Positions 1 through 9,479 of a stretch of DNA of 64,000 nucleotides are shown piece by piece. The position numbers were made by a program, and so were the translations under genes. The notes beneath the pieces are model-generated. The model did not search any database. It saw nothing but the letters and a program-made list of their open reading frames with translations, and had not been told where the DNA came from. Origin of the DNA: Gammaproteobacteria bacterium (GTDB taxonomy: Bacteria > Pseudomonadota > Gammaproteobacteria > Pseudomonadales > Cellvibrionaceae); assembly GCA_021151835.1 (NCBI GenBank), contig JAGKWO010000022.1:1-64000 (forward strand). The letters are read 5' to 3'. Position 1 is the stretch's first letter, and each line of letters opens with the position of its first letter.

Positions 1-164
1 TTGAGAAAATAATTGCGTTTTTTTATGCGCCAAAATCCTGTGCATTAAGCAACACAGATACTGTTTTGCGATTATTTCAGGGCGTTTGTATGTTGCATGG
101 CCATTATCCGCAGTAGTTGCACAAAATAAATTTCCCGGAGCAGCCTGGCATCGCGCATAAAAAA

Positions 165-188
165 AGCGAGCCTCACCGGAGGCTCGCT
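165..188 (-). terminator. Rho-independent terminator after argA
   Basis: Perfect 10-bp stem (165-174 pairs with 179-188) with a 4-nt loop. Read on the minus strand it is followed directly by a run of Ts (158-164), so it closes the argE-argA transcription unit. The remaining bases from 1 to 164 show no convincing gene. Confidence 0.85.
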
Positions 189-242
189 TCTATAGAACAA
201 CAGGCTGCGGTGCTTGTGCATGTGTTATCTGCGCACTACACA

Positions 243-1559
243 TTACCCCAGCGCTTTAATAAAAATTTTGGAATTGCGTTGATAGTTGTAGAGCAATTGG
301 CGCTGTACCGGTAAGTCATCCAGTTTGCCTTGCACAAAACCCTGCTCGATAAACCAGTGCGCCGTTTGCGTTGTCAGCAAAAACAATTGTTTGATTTTTT
401 GCTTGAGCGCCTGTTTTTCAATTTGCTCCAGCAATTGCGCCGCGCGTCCGCCGTTGCGATATTCCGGATGGGTGGCCACGCAGGACAATTCCGCCATATC
501 ACCGTAAGGATAAAGCGCAGCGCAGGCGATAATCGCACCGTCTTTTTCCATGACGTGGAATTTATTGATCTCGGTTTCCAATAGCTCGCGCGAGCGCCGC
601 ACCAGAATACCTTGCTCCTCGAGCGGGCGAATTAAATCGAGAATGCCACCGACATCATCAATCGTCGCCGGGCGCAATTGCTCGTAATGGCCGGAGTAAA
701 CCATGGTGCCCAAACCATCGCGGGTAAATAATTCGGTGAGCAACGCGCCGTCGGTGCTGTAGCTGACTAATTGCGCGCGCGGAACGCCTTGCAACACACT
801 TAAATAGCTGGCGCTGATCGCTTGTTGTAAATCGAAACTGATTTTCTCGCCATTTTCTGTAAGGTAATTTTTGCATTCCTGCAAGGACATTTGCCGAATC
901 AGATTACCTTCCTCGTCGGTAATACCATTGCCCTCGACAAACGCGAGGAATTTATCGGCTTTAATCGCTGTGGCTACATGGGTGGCAACATCGCTAAAGG
1001 ATAAATTAAAAATTTCACCGGTGGGTGAGTAAGCGATGGGCGATAACAACACCACCGCGCCGGAATCCAGCGCCGCATTCAATGATTTGGTATGCACCTT
1101 GCGCACTTTGCCGGTGTGTTGCAAATCCACGCCGTCAATGACGCCATGGGGCATGGCGACAACAAAATTACCGCTGATCACTTGCATATCGGCGTCGTGC
1201 ATCGGTGAATTAGGCAAGCTGGTTGATAACGCGGCTTCGACAATCGTGCGCGCTTCGCCAATGGCCTGAATGACCAGGCTCAAACTGTCGCTGTCAGTAA
1301 TGCGCAAATTTTTATGGAAGTTGCTGTAGGTATCGGCAACTTGCAAGCGTTCATCAATTTGCGGGCGTGCGCCGTGCACTAACACCAACCGCACATCCAG
1401 GCTGCACAGCAGTGCGATATCGTGCACGATATTGTGGAAATTGGCGTGGGGAATGGCTTCGCCCGGCAGCATCAACACAAAGGTTTTGTCGCTGTGTCTG
1501 TTAATGTAGGGCGTCGAATGACGGAACCATTTAACGTAGTCTTGGGTATTGGCTGGCAC
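243..1559 (-). CDS. argA: N-acetylglutamate synthase (amino-acid N-acetyltransferase)
   Basis: Catalyses acetyl-CoA + L-glutamate to N-acetylglutamate, the first step of arginine synthesis in the cytoplasm. At 438 aa it has the usual length of the two-domain ArgA family. The N-terminal amino-acid-kinase fold (about residues 10-290) shows the LVLVHGARPQID segment near residue 58; the C-terminal GNAT acetyltransferase domain (about 295-430) carries the acetyl-CoA loop region YRNGGRAAQLL. It lies 47 bp downstream of argE on the same strand, so the two are probably co-transcribed. The kinase-like domain usually serves arginine feedback inhibition; this is family knowledge, not visible here. Confidence 0.95.
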   Translation of the reverse strand: MPANTQDYVKWFRHSTPYINRHSDKTFVLMLPGEAIPHANFHNIVHDIALLCSLDVRLVLVHGARPQIDERLQVADTYSNFHKNLRITDSDSLSLVIQAIGEARTIVEAALSTSLPNSPMHDADMQVISGNFVVAMPHGVIDGVDLQHTGKVRKVHTKSLNAALDSGAVVLLSPIAYSPTGEIFNLSFSDVATHVATAIKADKFLAFVEGNGITDEEGNLIRQMSLQECKNYLTENGEKISFDLQQAISASYLSVLQGVPRAQLVSYSTDGALLTELFTRDGLGTMVYSGHYEQLRPATIDDVGGILDLIRPLEEQGILVRRSRELLETEINKFHVMEKDGAIIACAALYPYGDMAELSCVATHPEYRNGGRAAQLLEQIEKQALKQKIKQLFLLTTQTAHWFIEQGFVQGKLDDLPVQRQLLYNYQRNSKIFIKALG

Positions 1560-1606
1560 TTTTTAGTCTCGAAATAATGTGAAAGAAAAAATTGTCGTTA
1601 AGCGTT

Positions 1607-2761
1607 TTACAAACAATATTTTTCAATCAATCGTCGCAAAATGTTTATTGCCGGCCCGATCTGGTCGAGCGGAATAAATTCATCGGGCTGGTGCGCCTGG
1701 TTAATGGAGCCGGGGCCGAGGATCAAGGTTTGCATTCCCATTTGCTGCATAAACGGTGCCTCGGTGGCGAAGGCGACAGTGTCAGCAGTATTGCCCGTCA
1801 ATTCCTCGCACACTTTTACCAGTTCGGAATTTGCCGATTCACCAAACGGATCTACGCCTTCAAACAGCGATGATAAAACGATATCGGTACCGCTGGTTTC
1901 AGCGATAGGCGTTAACCGTTGCGCAATTACCTGGCGTAATTCGTCGTTATCCATTCCTGGCAGTAACCGTAAATCAAAATGCAATTCGCATTCGGCGCAA
2001 ATTCGATTCGCGCCATCACCGCCGTGGATGCAACCCAGGTTCAGCGTTGGTGTTTGCACTGCAAAACCGGGATCGCGATATTGTAATTGCAGCTCACCGC
2101 GCAATTGCAACAGGGTGTTCATCACCTGGTTCATTGCTTCCAGCGCGTTGTTGCCCAGCGCGGGATTGGATGAGTGGCCACTTTTACCGCGCACACGAAT
2201 GGCTTCCATCATGATGCCTTTGTGCGCGCGAATCGGTACCAGGCCGGTCGGTTCGCCAATCACCGCGTAACGCGGTTTGAATCCGGCAATTCCATCCTGT
2301 GCCAGTGCACGCGCGCCGCTCATGCTGCTTTCTTCGTCGGCGGTGGCAAGCACAATGAGCGGATGTTTAAAGGGTTTATCCAGATAGGGTTTTACCGCCT
2401 CGATAATTACCGGAAAAAATCCTTTCATATCGGTCGCGCCCAAACCGTAGAGTTTGCCGTCGCGTTCGGTCAGGGTGAAAGGATCGGATTGCCAGCGGTC
2501 GGCATCGTAGGGAACCGTATCGCTGTGCCCGGCCAACACCAGGCCGCCAGCGCCAGTGCCGCGGCTGGCGATCAAATTGGATTTGCCGGAGTCGCCGAGT
2601 GGAACTACACGGGTGTTAAAACCCAGATCGCCAAATACCGTGGCGAGGTAATCGATCACCTTCTGGTTGGACATATCCCATTCCGGCAAGCCACAACTTA
2701 CCGAGGGCAGGGCAACCAGTTGTTGCAAGTGGTCGATATAGCGTTTGGAATCAAAGGACAT
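1607..2761 (-). CDS. argE: Acetylornithine deacetylase
   Basis: Zn-dependent M20-family hydrolase that removes acetate from N-acetylornithine to give ornithine. Visible motifs are the first metal site GHSDTVPYD (around residue 77), GATDMKGFF with its bridging Asp, the catalytic TADEESSMSG region and the late GPGSINQAHQPDE carrying the last ligand His. I start at the ATG at 2761 (MSFDSKRY, 384 aa) because it fits the family; a GTG at 2770 would add three residues. Having a linear-pathway argE next to argA is consistent, although many proteobacteria use the cyclic ArgJ route. Upstream is the pit gene, 66 bp away. Confidence 0.95.
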   Translation of the reverse strand: MSFDSKRYIDHLQQLVALPSVSCGLPEWDMSNQKVIDYLATVFGDLGFNTRVVPLGDSGKSNLIASRGTGAGGLVLAGHSDTVPYDADRWQSDPFTLTERDGKLYGLGATDMKGFFPVIIEAVKPYLDKPFKHPLIVLATADEESSMSGARALAQDGIAGFKPRYAVIGEPTGLVPIRAHKGIMMEAIRVRGKSGHSSNPALGNNALEAMNQVMNTLLQLRGELQLQYRDPGFAVQTPTLNLGCIHGGDGANRICAECELHFDLRLLPGMDNDELRQVIAQRLTPIAETSGTDIVLSSLFEGVDPFGESANSELVKVCEELTGNTADTVAFATEAPFMQQMGMQTLILGPGSINQAHQPDEFIPLDQIGPAINILRRLIEKYCL

Positions 2762-2827
2762 GGTAAACACCGTTACAGGGATAAGGTGTTATCGGTTATT
2801 GGCCATCAAAATGCAAGCATTCGCGAT

Positions 2828-4105
2828 TTATTGCGCGAACAAACGTTTGAACAAATAGAAAAACAGCACCGATAAACCGGCACCGGCGGGCAGGGTGATA
2901 ATCCAGGACACAAAAATCCCGCCGACTACCCGCAGGTTCAAGGCGCCGATGCCGCGCGCCAACCCGACACCCAACAATGCACCGACCAACGCGTGGGTGG
3001 TGGAGATTGGCAAACCGAATCCCGAGGCGAGCACAACCGTCGCGGCTGCGGACATTTCGGCGGCAAAGCCGCGGCTGGGGGTGAGTTCAGTAATCTTCTG
3101 GCCGATGGTGATCATCACTTTGTAGCCGTAAGTCGCCACGCCTAACACAATCCCTGCGGCGCCCAGCAGTAACATCCAGGAGGCAACGCTGACTTTGGCT
3201 TCTACGGCGCCTTGATTGATCACATTGATCACCGCTGCCATTGGGCCAACGGCGTTGGCGACATCGTTGGAGCCGTGGGCGAACGCCATGGCGCAGGCGG
3301 TGAAAATCATCAATACCCCGAACACCCGCTCCACACTGGCGAAGCGATTGGTTTTATCGGCATGCGTATCTTTCACCACGCGGCGCAGCAGGAATACACC
3401 AATGATCGCGACGAGAATGCCGATAACGGCGGCGATCATCATGGCTTCAACAAACGTAAACTCGATGTGCTGCGCTTTGAATACATGGCTCAAACCCTGG
3501 AGGAGGGTCACCATTGATAACAGGAAACCCACGGCAAACATATAAAACGGAATGTAATGTTTGGCGTTGGCGAAAGGATCATCGCTATCAAGGATCAAAA
3601 AGCGCACCGAGCGGAAAATCCAGAATGAAAAAATCCCGGCGATAACCGGAGTGACAATCCAGCTACCGACAATGCCCCAGACCTGGTCCCACTGCACGGC
3701 ATCAACCGAAATTCCCACCGCGGCAAAACCGATAATCGCACCCACAATCGAATGGGTTGTCGATACCGGCCAGCCGAGGACGTTGGCGATTAATAGCCAG
3801 CTCGCCGCCGCCAGAAGCGAGGCGAGCATGCCGTAGACCAACAACTCCGGGTGCGCCTGCATAACGCCCAGTTCGACAATGCCACTGCTGATGGTTTCAG
3901 TCACTTCGCCGCCGGCCAAATAGGCGCCGGCAAATTCAAATACCATGGCGATAATGATCGCCTGCTTCATGGTTAATGCACGCGAACCGACGGATGTGCC
4001 CATCGCATTGGACACATCGTTGGCACCCACTCCCCACGCCATAAACAAGCCAAAAGCGCAGGCGAGTATTAGCAGGAGTTGGCCATGTTCAGCGAATAAG
4101 GTCAT
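2828..4105 (-). CDS. Inorganic phosphate transporter, PiT family
   Basis: Inner-membrane low-affinity phosphate symporter. The duplicated PiT signature is clear: GANDVSNAMGTSVG near the N-terminus and GSNDVANAVGP about two thirds along, each in one half of an inverted-repeat membrane protein with about 10-12 hydrophobic segments. I place the start at the ATG at 4105 (MTLFAEHGQ, 425 aa), where homologues begin. An ATG at 4162 is also open but would overlap the upstream DUF47 gene by 38 nt and adds a non-hydrophobic Cys/Trp-containing extension. Ribosome-binding sequence before 4105 is weak, as expected for translational coupling to the DUF47 gene 19 nt upstream. Confidence 0.93.
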   Translation of the reverse strand: MTLFAEHGQLLLILACAFGLFMAWGVGANDVSNAMGTSVGSRALTMKQAIIIAMVFEFAGAYLAGGEVTETISSGIVELGVMQAHPELLVYGMLASLLAAASWLLIANVLGWPVSTTHSIVGAIIGFAAVGISVDAVQWDQVWGIVGSWIVTPVIAGIFSFWIFRSVRFLILDSDDPFANAKHYIPFYMFAVGFLLSMVTLLQGLSHVFKAQHIEFTFVEAMMIAAVIGILVAIIGVFLLRRVVKDTHADKTNRFASVERVFGVLMIFTACAMAFAHGSNDVANAVGPMAAVINVINQGAVEAKVSVASWMLLLGAAGIVLGVATYGYKVMITIGQKITELTPSRGFAAEMSAAATVVLASGFGLPISTTHALVGALLGVGLARGIGALNLRVVGGIFVSWIITLPAGAGLSVLFFYLFKRLFAQ

Positions 4106-4124
4106 CAACAATAATCCGGGGGCG

Positions 4125-4802
4125 TTAGCGCGCCAGTAGCAGTTGCAAGCGACCGCCGACATCGTGGGCGCGGTTGGCGATATCGCCGACCCAGTCGATG
4201 ATGTTGTAGAGGAACATCACATCCACTGGCGGCAATTGCGCTTCAAGGGCAAAGAGCGAGGTGCGCACGCCGATTTCCAGGCGATCCGCTTTTTCCTCCA
4301 GTTCATCCAGTTCTTTGATCATGTTTTCAACGGCGGCCAGTTCGCGCCCGCTAAAACCGGTTTCCAGTAATTCATCGAGTCCGTTGATCGCATTTAATGC
4401 CTGCTCGGCGGCGGCAACGCTGGTTTGTACAAACTCGTTCATCTGCTCTTTCATGATCACCGGGATGCTCATGCGCCGGCCGATGATGATGCCGGCGATA
4501 TCTTTGGCGCGGTTGGGAATGCGGTCCTGCATCGCCAGCAATTCCAGCAAATCAGTGCGCGGCACTGGCAGGAACAAACTTTTGGGAAGGTGCAGGCGCA
4601 GTTGTTTTTTGATGTCATCAGCCTGGTGTTCGTAATCGACCACCTGTTGCTGGATGGTACGGGCGCGCTCCCAGTCATTGCTGGTCACCGCAGCGAAAAA
4701 TCCAATTAACTCGGTCGCGGCCCGGACCGCCAGTGCCATATGCTCCTGCAACGGTTTGATCGGTGAACGGCCAAACAGGTTTGACAGATTGGCGAATGGC
4801 AT
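4125..4802 (-). CDS. DUF47 / PhoU-like phosphate transport accessory protein
   Basis: All-helical PhoU-related protein of the TIGR00153/DUF47 family, which is regularly encoded beside PiT transporters and is thought to modulate them. The 225-aa length fits. The sequence begins MPFANLSNLFGRSPIKPLQ and contains the family-like YEHQADDIKKQLR segment with an acidic/His metal-binding look. The start at 4802 is chosen because GGAGGG lies 6 nt upstream; the frame stays open to 4844 without such a site. It is the first gene of a DUF47-pit pair and has a Pho-box-like sequence 67 bp upstream. Function in regulation or coupling of phosphate uptake is inferred from context. Confidence 0.9.
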   Translation of the reverse strand: MPFANLSNLFGRSPIKPLQEHMALAVRAATELIGFFAAVTSNDWERARTIQQQVVDYEHQADDIKKQLRLHLPKSLFLPVPRTDLLELLAMQDRIPNRAKDIAGIIIGRRMSIPVIMKEQMNEFVQTSVAAAEQALNAINGLDELLETGFSGRELAAVENMIKELDELEEKADRLEIGVRTSLFALEAQLPPVDVMFLYNIIDWVGDIANRAHDVGGRLQLLLAR

Positions 4803-4868
4803 GAAAATCCCTCCGGATAAAACGTGTGCGCAGTATAGGAACAAGGCTCAATAAGGTCACGTAGCTTT

Positions 4869-4886
4869 GTTACATTTTTGTGACAG
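4869..4886 (-). promoter_or_regulatory. Candidate Pho box (PhoB binding site)
   Basis: On the minus strand the 18-mer CTGTCACAAAAATGTAAC reads as two 7-nt half-sites separated by an A-rich tetramer. It matches the gammaproteobacterial Pho-box consensus (CTGTCAT-AWAW-CTGTMAY) well; the main deviation is A for C at the first base of the second half. It lies 67-84 bp upstream of the DUF47-pit start, where activation would be expected. No experimental proof. Confidence 0.6.
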
Positions 4887-5030
4887 TTGTGTTGCATGAT
4901 CGTGGAGATTGCACTCGCTTGAGCATAGATAGCGCGGCGCAGATTGCGAGCAAGTGATGGCGCAAGCAGACGCTGGCGCCGGCAGCCGCTACAATTCGTC
5001 ACAGATAAAATACCAACAGGATAAAAATAC

Positions 5031-6800
5031 ATGGCGCAGGTGCTGGATAGGGTTCTGGATTTACGCGGGTTGATCAATGACCTGGTCGCTGACGGGCGGA
5101 TGAAACAGGGGGATGCCAATATGTTGCTCGGCGCCTCGCGCACCCGCGAGCAAGCCATTATGCACCCGCTCGCTTACATCGCGACCCAGAACCTGGATGA
5201 TGTCCTGCGCCCCGGCAAAACCCTGGATGGCGATACCCTCACCGAGTGGCTGGCGGCCAAGGCGCGCTTGCCGCTGGTTCATATCGACCCGATGAAGCTG
5301 GATGTGGCCAAGTGTACCGAGGTAATGAGTTATGCCTTTGCCAAGCGTCACGGCATCCTCTGTGTGCAGGTTACCCCGGACCATGTATTGATCGCTTGCT
5401 CGCAGCCATTTATGTCGGGGTGGGAACCGCAAGTCGAACATGTGGCGCGCCGAACTGTTAAACGCGTGGTTGCCAACCCGGCGGATATCGAACGGTTTAT
5501 GGTGGAGTTTTACACCCTGTCGCGTTCGGTCTCCGGCGCCAGTGGCGCTACCAATGCATCGGCGATTACCAACTTTGAGCAATTGGTAGAGCTTGGAAAG
5601 GCGAGCGACCCGGATGCTAACGACCAGCACATCGTCAAGATTGTGGATTGGTTGCTGCAATACGCTTACGACCAGCGCGCCAGTGATATCCATATCGAAC
5701 CGCGCCGCGAAGTGGGGCGCATCCGTTTCCGTATTGATGGTGTTCTCCATTACGTTTATGAATTGCCCGCGAATGTTGCCACTGCCGTGACCAGCCGTTT
5801 CAAAGTGCTGGCGCGGATGGACATTGCTGAAAAGCGCAAACCGCAAGATGGCCGCATCAAAACCCGCCGCAGCGATAGCAGTGAAATCGAGCTGCGTATG
5901 TCCACCTTGCCAACGGCGTTCGGTGAAAAGCTGGTCATGCGTATTTTCGACCCGGAAGTGTTGCAGCGCAGCTTCAGTGACCTGGGGTTGGTGGGCGACG
6001 ACTATGCGCGCTGGAATGCCATGCTCAATCGCCCGAACGGGATTTTGCTGGTAACCGGCCCCACCGGCTCCGGTAAAACCACCACGCTTTATTCTTCGTT
6101 GCGACAAGTTGCTACCGACGAAGTGAATGTCAGTACCATCGAAGATCCTATCGAAATGGTGGAGGAACGGTTTAACCAGACCCAGGTGCATCACAAGATC
6201 GGGCTGGATTTTGCGGCGGGTATCCGCAGCCTGATGCGGCAAGACCCGGACATCATAATGGTGGGCGAAATCCGCGATCTGGAAACGGCACAAATGGCAG
6301 TGCAAGCCGCCTTGACCGGCCATTTGGTACTCTCGACTGTCCACACCAACGATGCGCCATCCACTGTCGCGCGTTTGCTGGACCTCGGGATTCCCTCATA
6401 TCTGATCAACGCCACCTTGCTGGGGGTGATGGCCCAGCGGCTGGTGCGTACCCTGTGCCCGCATTGCAAAGAGGAGGGGCAGATTTCCCAGGCGGATTGG
6501 CAGGAATTGGTGGCGCCCTGGAAGGTACAGGTCCCGGCAAAAATTTTTCGTCCGGTAGGATGCCTTGAATGTCGCAATACCGGCTATATGGGCCGCCAGG
6601 GGTTGTATGAAATCCTGGTGCTCTCGGAAACGCTCAAGGAAAAGGTTACGGCTGATTGCAATTTACAAGACATGCGGCGCCAGGCAATGAAAGAGGGAAT
6701 GCGTACTTTGCGTTTGTCCGGTGCGCAAAAAATCGCGGCGGGTTTAACCACCATGGAAGAAGTATTACGTGTAGCACCACCGCCGGAAAAAGCGGGCTAG
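5031..6800 (+). CDS. GspE/PilB/PulE-family secretion ATPase (orphan)
   Basis: Hexameric cytoplasmic ATPase of the type II secretion/type IV pilus superfamily. The N-terminal 170 residues resemble a GspE/MshE N-domain. The ATPase core has the Asp-box region (ASDIHIEPRR), Walker A GPTGSGKTTTLYSS, a Walker B/His region DIIMVGEIRD and LSTVHTNDAP. The C-terminal zinc-binding Cys tetrad CPHCKEEG...CLECRNTGY is intact. At 589 aa it is full length. ATG at 5031 has AGGA upstream. No gspF/pilC, gspG or secretin gene adjoins it, so which machine it powers cannot be told from this window. Confidence 0.92.
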   Translation: MAQVLDRVLDLRGLINDLVADGRMKQGDANMLLGASRTREQAIMHPLAYIATQNLDDVLRPGKTLDGDTLTEWLAAKARLPLVHIDPMKLDVAKCTEVMSYAFAKRHGILCVQVTPDHVLIACSQPFMSGWEPQVEHVARRTVKRVVANPADIERFMVEFYTLSRSVSGASGATNASAITNFEQLVELGKASDPDANDQHIVKIVDWLLQYAYDQRASDIHIEPRREVGRIRFRIDGVLHYVYELPANVATAVTSRFKVLARMDIAEKRKPQDGRIKTRRSDSSEIELRMSTLPTAFGEKLVMRIFDPEVLQRSFSDLGLVGDDYARWNAMLNRPNGILLVTGPTGSGKTTTLYSSLRQVATDEVNVSTIEDPIEMVEERFNQTQVHHKIGLDFAAGIRSLMRQDPDIIMVGEIRDLETAQMAVQAALTGHLVLSTVHTNDAPSTVARLLDLGIPSYLINATLLGVMAQRLVRTLCPHCKEEGQISQADWQELVAPWKVQVPAKIFRPVGCLECRNTGYMGRQGLYEILVLSETLKEKVTADCNLQDMRRQAMKEGMRTLRLSGAQKIAAGLTTMEEVLRVAPPPEKAG

Positions 6801-6818
6801 CTGGAGACATTGATGAAT

Positions 6819-6850
6819 AAAAAATGGCGACCTCAGGTCGCCATTTTTTT
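6819..6850. terminator. Bidirectional terminator between convergent genes
   Basis: Near-perfect dyad (ATGGCGACCT at 6824-6833, AGGTCGCCAT at 6835-6844) flanked by an A run on the left and seven Ts on the right. It can terminate the ATPase gene on plus and the large exported-protein gene on minus. Confidence 0.85.
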
Positions 6851-6887
6851 AAACGCCCGCGTTATGTCTAATACGGGTAATCCGGTT

Positions 6888-9095
6888 TTAGTGGATAAAT
6901 CTCAAGCGCGACTGTATTGCCTGAAAGGTATTCAGTGTCCGTGGGTCGTTACACGCATTTACGCTGGTTCCCACCAACGCCTGGTTGCGACGGGCGAGGT
7001 CATTGAACTCGCGCGTTAACCCGGGAATATTGGTGTCGTTCACAACAATGCCGGTCATGAAACCGGAAAGTGCGCGATTGATCGGATCGATATGGACAAA
7101 GAAAGTATCGGTCTCGGCGGCGTGGCAATCATCGCAGGTGTTAACCGCAAACTTGTGGCGCACTTCGCTGGCCATTTTATCGCCGAACGTCAGGCCCGCC
7201 GGTTCGGTTTTGATGGAGGATTTGTAACAGGTTGGAAAGCTGGTGGGCAGGGTTACGCCAAACAAACTGGTTGGCCAGGTTGTGGTGTTGTTGTAATCCG
7301 CATGTGATCCGAGGAACGGCTGGCTATTGAATGTCTCCGGAACACTGTGGCTCTCGCACAGTACGGCGTTGCTTTGTGAACCCAGATAATCGTGTAGCAA
7401 AATTTCTTCCGATGAACCGGGCGCCGGGTTGCGGTATTTGGCGGGTTGCGGTGTTTGTTTGATGGTGACGGCCGCCAGTTTTTTGGTGGTCGGGTTAATC
7501 GCAAACTCGCGTAATTGCCATTGCAAACCAAAACTGCCGATACCATCGAACGCAAAATCATTAGTTCTCAATTGGTTCAGGCGATTCGCATTCGGTGCGG
7601 TAACGGTATCGGTAATCGCTTTGAGTGCATTCATATAAGCGGTATTACCCAGGTTTGCGCCGGTCGGACCCGCTAGTGAGTCCAGTGCTAACCACTGGTT
7701 GGCGAGGCTTTTCAGGCTGGAGCAACCGTTAGTTGCATCGCCGTATTCAAAAATCGCCGTCATGCGATCAGCTACACCGGGAACACCGTTGTTCACACAA
7801 ATTCCGCTGCTGTTGCGTGTTACCAGGCCGAACACAAAACGAATTTCACCGGGTTTGCTCGCGGCGGAAACACCGTAAGCAGGGATGCTGGCCAGGTCAA
7901 TGCGGTTCACCACGGCCAATAAGCGGAAGGGGAGCTTATCCATATTTAATGTACTTGCGTTCACACCATCCCAGCCCTGGAAAAAGGTTTTGATGTTGGG
8001 GCGAGCATTGATAGAAAAGGCACCTACCGGGCTATTCGCAATCCAGTTACGCAACCATTCATGCGCGAATTGCTGGTCAGTCATGCCTGACGTGGTTTCG
8101 TTATTGAGGTTGGAGATTAACGTTTTGAATGACCAGGGGTTATTGGCGTTGACGTTATTTCCGGTCGCATCCGTGTTGCAAGGATCAAAGGTAAAGCTGG
8201 CATTCGCGACTACGCGCTTGTCGTTAATCACCAGGGCATTACCTGGAACAACTAGTGCGGGAGGCGTTCTACCAGCCAATACGCTGGGTGCTGGCAGTAC
8301 CCGGAATCCTTTAATGGAAGTTACCGGCGCCACCGCCAGGCGTGCATTTGCTGATGAAGAGGCGTTAAACGTTTGGGTGCTGATAACTGCACGGCCGACA
8401 AATTCACGCACTTGCGGATTTTGCACGGTGCTGAGCTTTTGCTGGAATGCCGTTTTGCTGGCGTTGATGTCTGCTTCGTCAGCAGAGCTGAGCGTGGTGA
8501 ACGCGGTAAAAATACCATCGCCGGATCGCTCGTCAGCACCTTCGGCCAAATCGTTAAAGGCGGTAATTTTTCCATCCAGATCAGACGAGAATCGCCCTCT
8601 TAATGCATCCATGGCCGCATCGCGGGTGAATGTTGCTAGCGCAATTGCATTGCCTTGCGCTACCGGTGTTTCGAGTTTGAACAGCTCAATGTTTTGGAGC
8701 ACGGCTTTGGTTTGGCCAAGTGTTGGTGCCGCGCAGAGAAAGCGAACTTCATAATCCGCGCAGCTGGTGCCGTAAGGCTGATCGGCGTTGTAACACTGCA
8801 GGCCCTTGCCGGCTTCGAAGGTGCGGAATTTTTGCGGGGTAATCATTCCCGGGGTAAAGACCTGGGTTGTGCCTTTGACCCGCGCTTCGACCGCGCTGGG
8901 GGTTGTACAAACGTACGCGGGTGTTTCAACGAGGAATGATGGTAATACTTCTGCATCACCCTCGCCGGAGGGGTTGTCCCGGTCCAGCCAATTAGTCCAC
9001 GCATTGCTCACGCCGGTTGTTTGTGCTTGTACGAGGGAAAATGGAATCACGGTTAACACGCAGATGAGCGATAAGCCCATTATTTTCTTTTTCAT
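6888..9095 (-). CDS. Large exported protein with a single CxxCH motif, function unknown
   Basis: 735-aa protein with a clean Sec signal peptide (MKKKIMGLSLICVLTVIPF..VQAQ, cleavage near residue 25). I do not recognise a catalytic family. The bulk has no obvious repeats. Near the C-terminus is CDDCH (residues 654-658), followed by FVHIDPINRALSGF; a lone CxxCH with that kind of context resembles the one-haem domains of the CxxCH proteins encoded at 12.1-21.3 kb, so covalent haem binding is possible. Several other paired Cys suggest disulphides and a periplasmic or extracellular location. Converges with the upstream ATPase gene; no operon partner. Confidence 0.8.
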   Translation of the reverse strand: MKKKIMGLSLICVLTVIPFSLVQAQTTGVSNAWTNWLDRDNPSGEGDAEVLPSFLVETPAYVCTTPSAVEARVKGTTQVFTPGMITPQKFRTFEAGKGLQCYNADQPYGTSCADYEVRFLCAAPTLGQTKAVLQNIELFKLETPVAQGNAIALATFTRDAAMDALRGRFSSDLDGKITAFNDLAEGADERSGDGIFTAFTTLSSADEADINASKTAFQQKLSTVQNPQVREFVGRAVISTQTFNASSSANARLAVAPVTSIKGFRVLPAPSVLAGRTPPALVVPGNALVINDKRVVANASFTFDPCNTDATGNNVNANNPWSFKTLISNLNNETTSGMTDQQFAHEWLRNWIANSPVGAFSINARPNIKTFFQGWDGVNASTLNMDKLPFRLLAVVNRIDLASIPAYGVSAASKPGEIRFVFGLVTRNSSGICVNNGVPGVADRMTAIFEYGDATNGCSSLKSLANQWLALDSLAGPTGANLGNTAYMNALKAITDTVTAPNANRLNQLRTNDFAFDGIGSFGLQWQLREFAINPTTKKLAAVTIKQTPQPAKYRNPAPGSSEEILLHDYLGSQSNAVLCESHSVPETFNSQPFLGSHADYNNTTTWPTSLFGVTLPTSFPTCYKSSIKTEPAGLTFGDKMASEVRHKFAVNTCDDCHAAETDTFFVHIDPINRALSGFMTGIVVNDTNIPGLTREFNDLARRNQALVGTSVNACNDPRTLNTFQAIQSRLRFIH

Positions 9096-9425
9096 CAGTA
9101 ATATCCTTGAAAAGTGTTATGAATGTTATTGGTCTCACTAATGTTCCTTTTATAACTGCATCCCCAAGAGACCGCTTGAAACTCTAGGCGACGATTTTTA
9201 CATTGTTGATTTTTTTACACCGCGATAAAAAATAATGTCACCCAAAGTCGGGTATTGGCGCATCAGTTATTTAACCTGATTAAAAAGGTTTTACAGGCGC
9301 TAATTGTTTTTAAAAATAAAATGGCTGGCAGATAAAAAATGATTGATGGTGTTTAAGGAAAATCTTCTTTGGTGAGAAAAATTTTTGTTTGTGTGCGTGG
9401 AAAATTGCTAGTGCGCAAATAAAAA
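9096..9425. other. Intergenic, no gene seen
   Basis: AT-rich spacer upstream of the 735-aa exported protein and downstream of the TauE-type gene. It must contain the promoter of the exported-protein gene, but I see no certain -35/-10 pair, repeat or small gene. Confidence 0.4.
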
Positions 9426-9459
9426 CGGCTCAAGCAAGAATAGTGATTTGCTTGAGCCG
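9426..9459 (-). terminator. Rho-independent terminator after the TauE/SafE gene
   Basis: Perfect 12-bp stem (9426-9437 with 9448-9459) with a 10-nt loop; on the minus strand it is followed by TTTTTATTT. Confidence 0.85.
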
Positions 9460-9479
9460 CCGGGAAATATGATGAAAAA

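Noticed and set aside
5061..6344. 427-codon minus-strand frame
   Set aside because: Lies antisense to the secretion ATPase gene, whose motifs are intact; the antisense product is His/Arg-rich without any domain, typical of a shadow.
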